Shown here: positions 32,623 through 40,766 of the stretch, in pieces
Position numbering within the stretch: position 1 is the stretch's first letter
Layout: every line of letters begins with the position of its first letter
Assembly (NCBI RefSeq): GCF_001436315.1
Contig: NZ_AYZA01000004.1
Span: forward strand, 1-64,000
From: Ligilactobacillus aviarius subsp. aviarius DSM 20655
Lineage (GTDB): Bacteria > Bacillota > Bacilli > Lactobacillales > Lactobacillaceae
DNA length: 64,000 nucleotides
Direction: 5' to 3'
Notes under the pieces: model-generated
The model's database searches: none
What the model was told of the DNA's origin: nothing
The model's input: only the letters and a program-made list of their open reading frames with translations
Made by a program: the position numbers and the translations under genes

Positions 32623-33375
32623 ATGACAAAGAGATATAAAATTACAATTGCATATGATGGAACGAATTTTGCTGGGTTTCAATCGCAGCCTCATCAACGG
32701 ACGGTGCAATCCGTTCTTGAACGGGCTGTGAATAAGATGAGCAAAAAGGACGAATTCATCCCGATTTTCGGTTCTGGCCGAACTGATTCAGGAGTTCATG
32801 CGCTGGGGCAAGTTGTTCATTTTGATTTTCCGCATGAAATGAGTGCTGATAGCATGCTGAAGGCGTTGAATAGTATGCTGCCGTTGGACTGTGTGGTGGT
32901 CGATTGTGAAATTGTGCCGGACGACTTTCATGCCCGGTTCACGACCCATGGCAAACGGTATATGTATCGGGTTAGTCAAAGCTATTTTGTTGATCCGTTT
33001 AAACGAAATTATACGGGGCATTACAAATATCCGGTCGACCTTGAAAAGATCAAGGCCGCGTTGCCGGATGTGATTGGGACCCATGATTTTACGAGCTTTT
33101 GTGCATCGGGCAGCAATGTTAAAAGTCATGTCCGAACGGTTTATGATGCAACTGTTCGGCGGGACGAAGCTCAAAATGAATTGATCTTTGAATTTGCAGG
33201 AAATGGCTTTTTATATAATCAAGTCCGGATTATGGTTGCCACGTTGCTTGAGATTGGACGGGGCAAACGCCCAGTTCACGACTTCTTAAGGTTATATGAA
33301 GTCAAAGACCGGAATGAAGCGCGGGAAACGGCCCCGGCTTCAGGATTATATTTGAAAGAGGTCTATTACGATTAG
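32623..33375 (+). CDS. truA: tRNA pseudouridine(38-40) synthase TruA
   Basis: Modifies uridines 38-40 in tRNA anticodon stems; 250 aa. The catalytic aspartate is D55 in [14 protein letters not shown]. The C-terminal [13 protein letters not shown] segment is also typical. The start overlaps the ecfT operon end closely (TAAGATG). The order ecfA1-ecfA2-ecfT-truA-rplM-rpsI is conserved in Lactobacillales and many Bacilli. Confidence 0.95.
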   Translation: MTKRYKITIAYDGTNFAGFQSQPHQRTVQSVLERAVNKMSKKDEFIPIFGSGRTDSGVHALGQVVHFDFPHEMSADSMLKALNSMLPLDCVVVDCEIVPDDFHARFTTHGKRYMYRVSQSYFVDPFKRNYTGHYKYPVDLEKIKAALPDVIGTHDFTSFCASGSNVKSHVRTVYDATVRRDEAQNELIFEFAGNGFLYNQVRIMVATLLEIGRGKRPVHDFLRLYEVKDRNEARETAPASGLYLKEVYYD

Positions 33376-33397
33376 AAGATAAAATTTCTTTGAAATA

Positions 33398-33426
33398 TTG
33401 ACTAATATAGGGATTAATCGTAATAT
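33398..33426 (+). promoter_or_regulatory. rplM-rpsI promoter
   Basis: The -35 TTGACT (33398-33403) and -10 TAATAT (33421-33426) are separated by 17 bp. Confidence 0.75.
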
Positions 33427-33439
33427 AGTACTTGGTATT

Positions 33440-33482
33440 GTTTGCCCCACAATAGCCCCGTTAAAACTATTGTATGTCAAAC
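33440..33482 (+). promoter_or_regulatory. rplM leader hairpin (L13-leader-like)
   Basis: Two nested stems, GTTTG (33440-33444) / CAAAC (33478-33482) and AATAG (33451-33455) / CTATT (33467-33471), are separated by an internal loop rich in C. They lie between promoter and Shine-Dalgarno sequence. L13 leaders controlling rplM-rpsI are known in Bacilli; equivalence is inferred. Confidence 0.55.
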
Positions 33483-33508
33483 AAGCATAAAAGATGGAGG
33501 AATTAACC

Positions 33509-33952
33509 GTGCGTACAACATATATTGCAAAACCAGGTGAAGTAGAACGTAAATGGTATGTCGTAGATGCTACAGATGTTCCTTTGGGACGTTTATCTAC
33601 AGTCGTTGCTTCAGTTTTACGTGGTAAGAACAAGCCACAATTTACACCAAACGTTGATACAGGTGACTTTGTGATTGTTATCAATGCTGATAAGGTAGCA
33701 TTAACAGGTAAGAAAGCCGAAAAGAAAGTATACTACCACCACACATTGCATCCAGGTGGATTGAAGGCACGCACAGCTGGTGATTACCGTGAAAAAGATC
33801 CAGAAAAATTAATCGAATTATCAGTTCGCGGCATGCTTCCAAAGGGTACTTTAGGTAAGCAACAACTTAAGAAGTTGCATGTATACCGTGGTGCAGAACA
33901 CAAGCATGAAGCACAACAACCAGAAGTATTAGACATCACAAACTTAATCTAG
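33509..33952 (+). CDS. rplM: 50S ribosomal protein L13
   Basis: L13, 147 aa, an early assembly protein. [20 protein letters not shown], the [10 protein letters not shown] segment and [20 protein letters not shown] are typical. The start is GTG 33509 after GGAGG (33496-33500). An upstream in-frame start at 33494 lies inside the Shine-Dalgarno region. Confidence 0.96.
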   Translation: MRTTYIAKPGEVERKWYVVDATDVPLGRLSTVVASVLRGKNKPQFTPNVDTGDFVIVINADKVALTGKKAEKKVYYHHTLHPGGLKARTAGDYREKDPEKLIELSVRGMLPKGTLGKQQLKKLHVYRGAEHKHEAQQPEVLDITNLI

Positions 33953-33968
33953 TAGGAGGAATTTTAAA

Positions 33969-34361
33969 TTGGCTCAAGTACAATATCAAGGCACAGGCCG
34001 TCGTAAAAATTCCGTTGCTCGTGTTCGTTTAGTTCCTGGTTCAGGAAAAATCACGATGAACGGTAAACCAGCAGAAGAATACATTCCATTTGCAAACTTA
34101 CGTGAAGTTATGATCGCTCCATTTAAGGTTACTGAAACAGAAGGTCAATACGATGTTTTAGTTAACGTTAATGGTGGTGGCTTCTCAGGTCAAGCTGGTG
34201 CAACTCGTCACGGAATTGCACGTGCTTTACTTCAAGTTGACCCAGACTTCCGTCCTGCATTAAAGAAGAGCGGTTTATTAACACGTGACGCTCGGATGAA
34301 GGAACGTCGGAAACCAGGTCTTAAGAAAGCTCGTAAGGCTTCACAATTCTCAAAGCGTTAA
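33969..34361 (+). CDS. rpsI: 30S ribosomal protein S9
   Basis: S9, 130 aa. Its C-terminal tail ([12 protein letters not shown]) reaches the P-site t[23 protein letters not shown] and [19 protein letters not shown] are conserved. The start is TTG after AGGAGG. It is followed by a terminator. Confidence 0.97.
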   Translation: MAQVQYQGTGRRKNSVARVRLVPGSGKITMNGKPAEEYIPFANLREVMIAPFKVTETEGQYDVLVNVNGGGFSGQAGATRHGIARALLQVDPDFRPALKKSGLLTRDARMKERRKPGLKKARKASQFSKR

Positions 34362-34382
34362 TATTACTTCATATTATCGAAC

Positions 34383-34415
34383 AAAAGTCATGGATTTTTA
34401 TTCATGGCTTTTTTG
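34383..34415 (+). terminator. rpsI terminator
   Basis: The stem AAAAGTCATG / CATGGCTTTT has a loop of about 10 nt and is followed by T residues. Confidence 0.85.
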
Positions 34416-34453
34416 TTATCCGTTAATATTGATCAATAAGCTTTAACTTAATA

Positions 34454-34483
34454 TTGAAATCCGGATTTGAGTTAAGATATAAT
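34454..34483 (+). promoter_or_regulatory. telA operon promoter
   Basis: The -35 TTGAAA (34454-34459) and -10 TATAAT (34478-34483) are separated by 18 bp. Confidence 0.65.
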
Positions 34484-34573
34484 CTTTATTAGTTAACTTT
34501 ATGAATTTTTAATGAAGAATCTAGAGGGAGATATTTAGATGAATAATGAAAACGAACCATTAACGGTCAAAGT

Positions 34574-35668
34574 TTGCCAACCGAAGTGGCGGTTAAAGAT
34601 GAAGATCTATTAAAAATCAAAGCGAAATTAACGCCGGAACAATTAGTTCAAGCGCAAAACTATGCCGTGGCGTTAAAAGATTCACGTCAAAATGCAATTA
34701 CCGATTACGGTAAGGAAGTTCAAGACCAAATGTCGCAATTTACTGACGAGGTGATTGGCAATGTCAAAAGCAAGGAAGTCGGTGAAATTGGCGATACCCT
34801 TCAAAGTTTAGTTACCAGTTTAAACAGTGCGGATCCTGAAAAACTTTCCGGTGACAAGAAACCCAAAATTTTCCGGCTATTCAAGAAAATTAAAGATTCC
34901 GTTTTTGAAATGACGGCGAAGTATCAGGAAGTCAGTGCGCAAATTGGCAAAATCGCAACCAAACTTGAAAATCAGGAAAATGATTTGCTGAAAAATAACG
35001 ATATGCTGGATGAAATGTATACCGCAAATCAAAAATACTTCCAACAATTAAACACACTGATTGTTGGTGGTCAAATTCGGCGGGATGAATTAAACAAGGA
35101 AATGGCTGCGCTTCAAGCAGATGTGGATGCTGGCAAGGCAGATCAAATGGACGTTCAAAATCTTCAAGATATGAAAGCCCAAGCTGATCGTTTAGATCAC
35201 CGGTTATCAGATTTGATGCTGACGCGGGAAATTACGATCCAACAAGCCCCACAGATCCGGCTGATTCAAAATAACAACTCCGTTTTAAGTGAAAAGATCC
35301 AGTCATCAATTACAACGGCAATTCCATTGTGGAAAAATCAGGTCGCAATCGCATTGTCATTGTTAAGCCAAAAAGATGCTGTCAAAGCGCAGGATGCAGT
35401 TGCGAATACTACCAATGAGCTGTTGAAGAAGAATAGCGAAATGTTGCATGAATCAACGGTCGATGTTGCCAAGGCTTCCCAACGCGGCTTGGTTGATGTC
35501 GATACGTTGAAAGAAACCCAAGAAAACTTGATTTCGACAATTCAAGAAGTAATGCAGATTCAAAGTGAAGGAACCCAAAAGCGCCAAGCAATTGAAGGCG
35601 AATTAGCGCAAATGGAAGACCATCTGAAAACGGCTTTGATTCCTTCTGATTCAAAGACGGAGCAGTAA
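34574..35668 (+). CDS. telA: TelA/KlaA-family toxic anion resistance protein (start region frameshifted?)
   Basis: A 364-aa cytosolic, coiled-coil-rich protein of the TelA (PF05816) family, linked to tellurite and cell-envelope stress; its biochemistry is unsettled. ITIQQAPQIRLIQNNN and the C-terminal KASQRGLVDVDTLKETQENL are typical. As read, translation would begin at TTG 34574, which lacks a Shine-Dalgarno sequence. A well-placed ATG at 34539, behind AGAGGGAG, opens a frame that stops at 34611. Adding one base between about 34548 and 34565 would join the two. It heads an operon ending in xpaC, the usual TelA partner. Confidence 0.85.
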   Translation: MPTEVAVKDEDLLKIKAKLTPEQLVQAQNYAVALKDSRQNAITDYGKEVQDQMSQFTDEVIGNVKSKEVGEIGDTLQSLVTSLNSADPEKLSGDKKPKIFRLFKKIKDSVFEMTAKYQEVSAQIGKIATKLENQENDLLKNNDMLDEMYTANQKYFQQLNTLIVGGQIRRDELNKEMAALQADVDAGKADQMDVQNLQDMKAQADRLDHRLSDLMLTREITIQQAPQIRLIQNNNSVLSEKIQSSITTAIPLWKNQVAIALSLLSQKDAVKAQDAVANTTNELLKKNSEMLHESTVDVAKASQRGLVDVDTLKETQENLISTIQEVMQIQSEGTQKRQAIEGELAQMEDHLKTALIPSDSKTEQ

Positions 35669-35672
35669 AGCG

Positions 35673-36869
35673 ATGAAGAGAGAGTATCAAAGTGCGGTTC
35701 ATTTTAAGAAGGAAAGTAAGACTGATTTGTGCCTTGGAACTGCAGTTTTCGTTTTTATTTTGAGAATATTATCGGTAACGTTTGAATTACAATATCAGTC
35801 CGCAGGCGGTTCCCTTAATTGGTTTGGCCATTGTATTAGCGCAAGCGCAATCATCCTTGGATGCTTGGTAGTTTTTGGTTTAATTCATTCATATAAGAAT
35901 TACGGACAAGTTGCATTCGCAATTGATAGCAATGATCAAGGACTTTGGATTAATTCTGGACGGAAATTACAGATGATTTATATTCCATTTTCCATGGTAG
36001 AAATCACATGCAACCAAGGTATTTTGACAATTAAATATCAAAATGCCTTTTGTTATACTTCAAAAGGAAAATTACGGATGCTTTCTTCAGGAAAAGAACG
36101 ATTCCGAATTAAGACGGTTGATAAGAATGAGTTTCAAGAATTTGTTACTCGGTTAAATCAATTAGCACGGAAATCAAATGAAATTAAATTAAGTGAACAG
36201 GATCTGCAAGTTTCCTCTTTTAAGTGGGAATCTTTATTGGGTGGAATATTACTGTTTTGTGGACTGGCTTGTACATTGGGGTTTAATCCGGGAATCGATG
36301 CGTTTGTAAGTCAATTTATCGGACAAAAGACAAACTCGACTACATCGTCAGATAATTTTAACGCGGAACCCGATAACTCTCAATACTTTAAATGGAAAGA
36401 TTTGAAATATAATCAGGCATACGTCGCTAAAAAAATTAACTTGACGGTTAATAAAGCATATCGTGGACAAACGAAGTCTGGGAAAAATGTTGTAATTTTC
36501 AATGTAACTCTTTTATCCAAAAGTTCAGATTCAGAAGTTGGAAATTTCTATATGACAACGGATAAGAATATCCTTTCCGACGGGGACGAATATGCTCAAA
36601 GTCCGTTAAATGCGACGATTTTTTCAGTAGGAGGAAAGAACTCACCAGTTGTCAATCAATTGGATGATGAGGATGATTATTGTAATCCGATGACTGAAGG
36701 CACAGGTAAAAAGTTAACTTTTAATGTTGTATTTAGTCTTTCAAATGAAAAAAAGACCGGTTACTTAATTTACACTGATTTTGATTTACAAGGTAAACCG
36801 GATGAATTTAATAATCAACCAGCTTATATTTTAAAGTTTGATCCTCAGAAATTGGAGGTTCTTCAGTAA
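35673..36869 (+). CDS. Unrecognised membrane protein with extracellular C-terminal domain
   Basis: A 398-aa protein not assigned to a named family. Two hydrophobic helices (about residues 22-40 and 55-75) are followed by a soluble segment of about 90 residues (80-165). A third helix (about 190-212) leads to a Ser/Thr/Asn-rich linker and a beta-rich C-terminal domain (240-398). The soluble segment alternates hydrophobic strands and ends in a helix, like bacterial PH-like domains. The C-terminal domain resembles the DUF4352/DUF5067 Ig-like class. Both are guesses from pattern. It starts 4 bp after telA and ends in a TAATG overlap with the next gene. Confidence 0.7.
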   Translation: MKREYQSAVHFKKESKTDLCLGTAVFVFILRILSVTFELQYQSAGGSLNWFGHCISASAIILGCLVVFGLIHSYKNYGQVAFAIDSNDQGLWINSGRKLQMIYIPFSMVEITCNQGILTIKYQNAFCYTSKGKLRMLSSGKERFRIKTVDKNEFQEFVTRLNQLARKSNEIKLSEQDLQVSSFKWESLLGGILLFCGLACTLGFNPGIDAFVSQFIGQKTNSTTSSDNFNAEPDNSQYFKWKDLKYNQAYVAKKINLTVNKAYRGQTKSGKNVVIFNVTLLSKSSDSEVGNFYMTTDKNILSDGDEYAQSPLNATIFSVGGKNSPVVNQLDDEDDYCNPMTEGTGKKLTFNVVFSLSNEKKTGYLIYTDFDLQGKPDEFNNQPAYILKFDPQKLEVLQ

Positions 36870-37465
36870 TGAAAAAAGTTGTTTATTTTTTGATTACACT
36901 ATTAATGATATTTTTTAATAGTGAAGTTGTAAATGCTGCCAATTCAAGCCAATTGAATAGCAGCAATCTTTATGCTTTTTGCCCAGTTAATAAAACTGGT
37001 TTTGATAGCAATAGTGTTGAATATAAGGTTTTAGGGTACCAAATTCTTAAAGATCCGCGACCTTCAGCAAACAGTAATGCACGTTATTTGTTGGTAAAAT
37101 GTCAGGTTAATACTGATGATTTGGATCAAGATGAAGCAAAGTATACAAGTGTTGATAGTGATTTCGTAAAAGTCTATGATAATGGGAGCGAAGCCCAAAG
37201 CATTACTGATTTAGCTTCTAAAAAAAGACTTGAACAACCGCCATTTGATCATGTTCGTAATTCGTTAAATCACGTTAAAATAAGTAAAACTTACGAATTT
37301 GATAAATGTTTTGTAGTTTATCCATATGATGATCTTAAATTACAATTTGCTCCGGATAACGGTGATAGTGGAATTAAAATCGATATCCATCAAGTTCAAA
37401 GTTCAAATGGAGTGACAATGGATACACAAGATTCACTTGCAAATTACGAACAGGAGGATAATTAA
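36869..37465 (+). CDS. Secreted protein, DUF4352/DUF5067-like
   Basis: A 198-aa protein with a clear signal peptide: basic MKK, a hydrophobic stretch and a probable cleavage after VNA near residue 24. No lipobox is present. The mature part is beta-rich, with the YKVLGYQILKDPRP...YLLVKCQV pattern of small extracellular Ig-like domains. Function is unknown. It overlaps the preceding membrane-protein gene by one base and xpaC starts directly after it, so it is made with them. The similar fold type of the two neighbours suggests they act together outside the membrane (inference). Confidence 0.7.
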   Translation: MKKVVYFLITLLMIFFNSEVVNAANSSQLNSSNLYAFCPVNKTGFDSNSVEYKVLGYQILKDPRPSANSNARYLLVKCQVNTDDLDQDEAKYTSVDSDFVKVYDNGSEAQSITDLASKKRLEQPPFDHVRNSLNHVKISKTYEFDKCFVVYPYDDLKLQFAPDNGDSGIKIDIHQVQSSNGVTMDTQDSLANYEQEDN

Positions 37466-38251
37466 ATGCGGCAGGCAATTGATAACTTCCATCCTGTGAG
37501 GATTGGAATTGCGTTGATTCTTTTAGTCCTTTCGATTGTATTTGGGGTGAAGGGTGAAATTTTTCCGATTTATATGACGGCAGTTCTTGGAAGTTTATTC
37601 TTTTTTGATATTTTTAATTCATATATGGTGATTGGCCCAGGGTTGACAATTATCAGTACGTTGATTATTTTTGGTCGGCGGCTGATGAGTGATGGATTTT
37701 TTTTAATATTTTTTATGTTGATGGTAATGCTATTCATTATTGGAGTTATTATTGGAGGAATTCATCGAGGAGTAATGCTTCGACAATTGCAGAAATACCC
37801 CGAAATCGTCAACAGTCTTTCTGATGATAAATTGCACTTTAATGAAGAGAAGCTGCGTGAATCCAAACTTTCAAATGAAGAGCTATCCTTCTTTAAGAGT
37901 GAAATGCGGAAATACTATAAAAGTTATCAGTATCTTCAATCAGTTAAAGATTTGATGGAACATAAAGTTGATTCGTATGATAAAGATTTGACGATGATCC
38001 ACGCCATTTTTAACGAACTGATCGATTCGCCGCGGATGTTGTTGAAAATGAATGACTTTTTGTATTCACATTTGAAAGACTATGTGGATAAAGTCAAAGC
38101 GATTGTGGATTTAGATGACAACGTGGTGGAATCGGATGAGGATAAACAGCTGGTTGAAAATGCTAAGGAGCAATTGGCGACAATTTCGCATCAGTTCCGC
38201 GATGATTTTGTTCAGGTAACGGAAGATGAACGGGATGCGTTGAAGGAATAA
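37466..38251 (+). CDS. xpaC: XpaC-family membrane protein
   Basis: A 261-aa protein of the XpaC family (5-bromo-4-chloroindolyl phosphate hydrolysis protein, PF10112), named from a Bacillus phenotype and of unknown biochemistry. About four hydrophobic helices occupy residues 10-110. A helical cytosolic domain follows with YYKSYQYLQSVKDLMEHKV and the DSPRMLLKMNDFLYSHL motif. XpaC and TelA genes are neighbours in B. subtilis too. It ends the telA operon at a terminator. Confidence 0.8.
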   Translation: MRQAIDNFHPVRIGIALILLVLSIVFGVKGEIFPIYMTAVLGSLFFFDIFNSYMVIGPGLTIISTLIIFGRRLMSDGFFLIFFMLMVMLFIIGVIIGGIHRGVMLRQLQKYPEIVNSLSDDKLHFNEEKLRESKLSNEELSFFKSEMRKYYKSYQYLQSVKDLMEHKVDSYDKDLTMIHAIFNELIDSPRMLLKMNDFLYSHLKDYVDKVKAIVDLDDNVVESDEDKQLVENAKEQLATISHQFRDDFVQVTEDERDALKE

Positions 38252-38258
38252 AAATGAT

Positions 38259-38293
38259 GATGAGCTTTCATTTTGGATGGAAGCTCATTTTTT
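38259..38293 (+). terminator. xpaC terminator
   Basis: The stem AATGAGCTT-type / AAGCTCATT (38259-38267 with 38281-38289) is followed by six T. Confidence 0.75.
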
Positions 38294-38300
38294 GATAAAA

Positions 38301-38349
38301 GTTCTAAAAAGTTCTAAAATGAAATTAAAGTTCTAAAAACTTCTAAAAA
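38301..38349. repeat. Phased 10-bp repeat array GTTCTAAAAA (2 + 2 copies)
   Basis: Copies lie at 38301-38310, 38311-38320 (last base T), 38330-38339 and 38340-38349 (first base C). Two adjacent copies are followed by a 9-bp gap and two more, so all four sit near one helical repeat of each other. They end immediately before the AAA ATPase gene. Confidence 0.85.
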
Positions 38350-38369
38350 AAATGAAAAGAGGGATTGAA

Positions 38370-39455
38370 TTGCAAGAACGGAATCCGTTTAACCCGACTT
38401 TTGGGAATGTTCCACCAATTTTTCTTGATAAGCAAAAGGTAATTGATGAATTGATTGATGAAATTCAGAATGGTTATCCACAACCGTTTTTTGTTACGGG
38501 AGTCCGCGGCTCGGGGAAGACGAGTTTTTTAACTCGAATTTCTCAAATCTTGAATGAGGATCCTAATTGTTATTGTGTTGACTTGATCAATGAAGAAGGA
38601 ATTCTTACAAGTTTAGCGCGGAAATTGTATCGTGATCATGGTTCAAAACTTTCCAAAATATTTAACGTGTTTGAAAGTATCAAAATTGGAGCAGTAACCT
38701 TAACAAAGGAAACTGAAATTCCAAATGTTGAGGAAATGCTTGAAGAGTTAATGCAAAGCATTCAAAAGCAGGGAAAATATGTTGTGATCACCGTCGATGA
38801 AGTGAACGATTCGAAAGCGATTCGTTCATTTGCGCAACAATACAATAGCTTGAAACGTCAAAATTATCCGATTTATGCAATTATGACGGGGCTTCCGGAT
38901 CTTGTACTTGATCTTCAAAATAATGAACGGTTAACTTTCTTACTTCGATCGCGAAAAATTGTAATGCAACCGTTAGATAATCTAGATATGGAAAATGCTT
39001 ATCAGGATGTCTTTGATGGGAACTTTGAGGTTGCTCATCAAATGGCAGGACTAACGAATGGATATTCATATGCATTTCAACTTCTAGGAGATATTTATTT
39101 CCGTTACTTGAAACGGCAACAGTTATCTCCAAGCCTGGATAATTTAAATGCAATTTTTAATCAATATGAAATTACACTCTTCAATAACGCATATCAAAAA
39201 ATTTTTGCAGAAGTTTCAGAGGGCGATCGTAAATATTTAGTGGCAATTTTAGACCATCCACAACTTTCAGCCTCAGCTCAAGTAATGGGGAAAGGTGTAA
39301 GCTATGTTTCGCAATACCGGAAACGGATGATTGATCGGGGGCTAGTTCAACCAAGTACCTATGGAAAAGTCCGCTATACATTACCGCTTTTTGATAAATT
39401 TATTGAGCAGACCCAAAATCCAAATTCAGAATTTTTCTGGGAAATTAATTATTAA
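38370..39455 (+). CDS. AAA-type ATPase with winged-helix C terminus
   Basis: A 361-aa ATPase of the archaeal-ATPase / AAA_16-like group. Walker A is GVRGSGKT (residues 44-51) and the Walker B region VVITVDEVND (138-147). A helical lid follows (about 190-260) and then a winged-helix-like segment (ASAQVMGKGVSYVSQYRKRM then a beta wing KVRYTLPLF). The substrate is unknown. The start is taken as TTG 38370 behind AGAGGG. An in-frame ATG at 38352 directly abuts the repeat array and lacks a Shine-Dalgarno sequence. It is monocistronic, and no toxin, nuclease or second effector is next to it. Confidence 0.75.
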   Translation: MQERNPFNPTFGNVPPIFLDKQKVIDELIDEIQNGYPQPFFVTGVRGSGKTSFLTRISQILNEDPNCYCVDLINEEGILTSLARKLYRDHGSKLSKIFNVFESIKIGAVTLTKETEIPNVEEMLEELMQSIQKQGKYVVITVDEVNDSKAIRSFAQQYNSLKRQNYPIYAIMTGLPDLVLDLQNNERLTFLLRSRKIVMQPLDNLDMENAYQDVFDGNFEVAHQMAGLTNGYSYAFQLLGDIYFRYLKRQQLSPSLDNLNAIFNQYEITLFNNAYQKIFAEVSEGDRKYLVAILDHPQLSASAQVMGKGVSYVSQYRKRMIDRGLVQPSTYGKVRYTLPLFDKFIEQTQNPNSEFFWEINY

Positions 39456-39457
39456 AC

Positions 39458-39496
39458 AAAACCCGGCCGTGATTTTTATCACCGCCGGGTTGACTT
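39458..39496. terminator. Bidirectional terminator
   Basis: The stem AACCCGGC...TGAT / ATCA...GCCGGGTT lies between the convergent ATPase and the small minus-strand gene. Confidence 0.8.
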
Positions 39497-39733
39497 TTAA
39501 TCGTCAATTCGTTTAACAACTTTGTATTGCTTAGCGTTTTGTTCTTTTTTGTGTTCTTCTTCAATGGCCGCTTCTTCATTGAAAACGATGAATGGCTTAT
39601 TGTCTTCTTCTTTAACAACGAGCACGGGCTTTTTTACTTTTTCATGGTAAATCTGAGCAGCGACATAGGCTTTATTATAATCAAAGTCGCTTGAAATTGA
39701 TTGCCCAGGGTTAAAAAATACATCTTCACTCAT
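39497..39733 (-). CDS. Small acidic hypothetical protein
   Basis: A 78-aa protein, not recognised. FNPGQSISSDFDYNKAYVAA at the start and a charged C-terminal tail (EEAAIEEEHKKEQNAK) suggest a soluble cytosolic protein. The start at 39733 is supported by AAGGGAG 6 nt upstream. A longer frame adds only five residues. The minus-strand promoter TTGTTA-17-TATGAT overlaps a cre-like site at 39793-39806. Function is unknown. Confidence 0.6.
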   Translation of the reverse strand: MSEDVFFNPGQSISSDFDYNKAYVAAQIYHEKVKKPVLVVKEEDNKPFIVFNEEAAIEEEHKKEQNAKQYKVVKRIDD

Positions 39734-39792
39734 GTTGATTTCTCCCTTCATTAAATAAATCAGGATTCCTTTGTCTTTATCATACCATACTG

Positions 39793-39806
39793 CGAAAACG
39801 ATAACA
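39793..39806 (+). promoter_or_regulatory. cre-like site (CcpA), 39.8 kb
   Basis: CGAAAACGATAACA matches the cre consensus TGWAANCGNTNWCA at 13 of 14 positions. It lies in the divergent region between the small minus-strand gene and nagB, over the former's promoter. Confidence 0.55.
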
Positions 39807-39843
39807 AAGCTGATATATCAATCAGAATAAATTCGAAAAGGGG

Positions 39844-39872
39844 TTGAAAAAAGGTATAGTCCATCGTATAAT
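39844..39872 (+). promoter_or_regulatory. nagB promoter
   Basis: The -35 TTGAAA (39844-39849) and -10 TATAAT (39867-39872) are separated by 17 bp. Confidence 0.8.
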
Positions 39873-39883
39873 TGGACTATACC
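39853..39883. promoter_or_regulatory. nagB operator, palindromic (NagR/GntR type)
   Basis: A perfect 10-bp inverted repeat GGTATAGTCC (39853-39862) / GGACTATACC (39874-39883) spans the -10 box. Each arm resembles the NagR (YvoA, GntR family) sites of Bacilli, which contain TTGGTATAGA. Bound repressor would block the promoter. Confidence 0.7.
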
Positions 39884-39912
39884 AAATAGATGAACGAAAG
39901 GGAGTTATTTTG

Positions 39913-40632
39913 ATGAAAGTTATTATTGTTAAGGATCAAAATGAAGGCGGAAAAGAAGCTCTCAAATTATACGAAAACGAAATGAAGAACGGAGCCAAGG
40001 TATTTGGTTTAGCAACTGGCAGTACACCGATCACAACCTATGAAGATATCGTTGCAAGTGATTTAGATTTTTCTGATTGCGTTTCAGTAAACTTGGATGA
40101 ATATGTTGGCTTAACTCCAGATAATGATCAAAGTTACCACTATTTTATGAATGAACACCTTTTCAAGTACAAGAAGTTCAAACACTCATATGTTCCGGAC
40201 GGGACGAACATGGATGCGGCAGCTGAAACAGCGCGGTATGATAAAATTATTGAAGAAAATCCAATTGATTTACAACTTTTAGGATTGGGACGGAATGGCC
40301 ACATTGGTTTTAATGAACCCGGAACGCCATTTGACTCGACAACCCACAAGATCAAGTTGACCCAATCAACGATCGATGCCAACTCACGGTTCTTTGAACG
40401 TGAAGAAGATGTTCCGAAAGAAGCATATTCAATGGGAATCGGTTCGATCATGACAGCTAAACATATTTTGCTTGAAGCATACGGTGACAAGAAGGCTGAA
40501 GCAATTCAAAAGATGATCCAGGGACCAGTTACAACGGATGTCCCGGCTAGCGTTTTGCAAAAGCATCCAAACGTGACGGTAATCATTGATGAAGCAGCCG
40601 CAGCTTTGCTTGATCGGAGTAAATTAAACTAA
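39913..40632 (+). CDS. nagB: Glucosamine-6-phosphate deaminase
   Basis: Converts glucosamine-6-phosphate to fructose-6-phosphate and ammonia, feeding amino sugars into glycolysis; 239 aa. GLATGSTP (phosphate loop), NLDEYVGL (catalytic Asp) and [13 protein letters not shown] (catalytic His/Glu) are present. The start is ATG 39913 after AAAGGGAG. An in-frame TTG at 39844 belongs to the promoter. It is monocistronic with a terminator, under a NagR-like palindrome. Confidence 0.96.
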   Translation: MKVIIVKDQNEGGKEALKLYENEMKNGAKVFGLATGSTPITTYEDIVASDLDFSDCVSVNLDEYVGLTPDNDQSYHYFMNEHLFKYKKFKHSYVPDGTNMDAAAETARYDKIIEENPIDLQLLGLGRNGHIGFNEPGTPFDSTTHKIKLTQSTIDANSRFFEREEDVPKEAYSMGIGSIMTAKHILLEAYGDKKAEAIQKMIQGPVTTDVPASVLQKHPNVTVIIDEAAAALLDRSKLN

Positions 40633-40651
40633 TACAAGGTTTTAAAGATTT

Positions 40652-40686
40652 GAAGAAGAATCCAGTTCACGGATTCTTCTTTTTTG
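40652..40686 (+). terminator. nagB terminator
   Basis: A perfect 10-bp stem AGAAGAATCC / GGATTCTTCT is followed by T residues. Confidence 0.9.
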
Positions 40687-40766
40687 TGTTCAAAATTTAA
40701 CATGAATATCACTTTTATTTTATTTAAATGAATGCTATCTTAGAGGTTGTCATCGAGGTGATATTT

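Noticed and set aside
32788..33174. 128-aa minus-strand frame inside truA
   Set aside because: Antisense shadow; TruA motifs on the plus strand explain the region.
34539..34613. 24-codon upstream ORF as a separate leader peptide gene
   Set aside because: More simply explained as the frameshifted N terminus of telA; no attenuator hairpin follows.
38301..38349. CRISPR array
   Set aside because: Units are 10 bp with no unique spacers and no cas genes.
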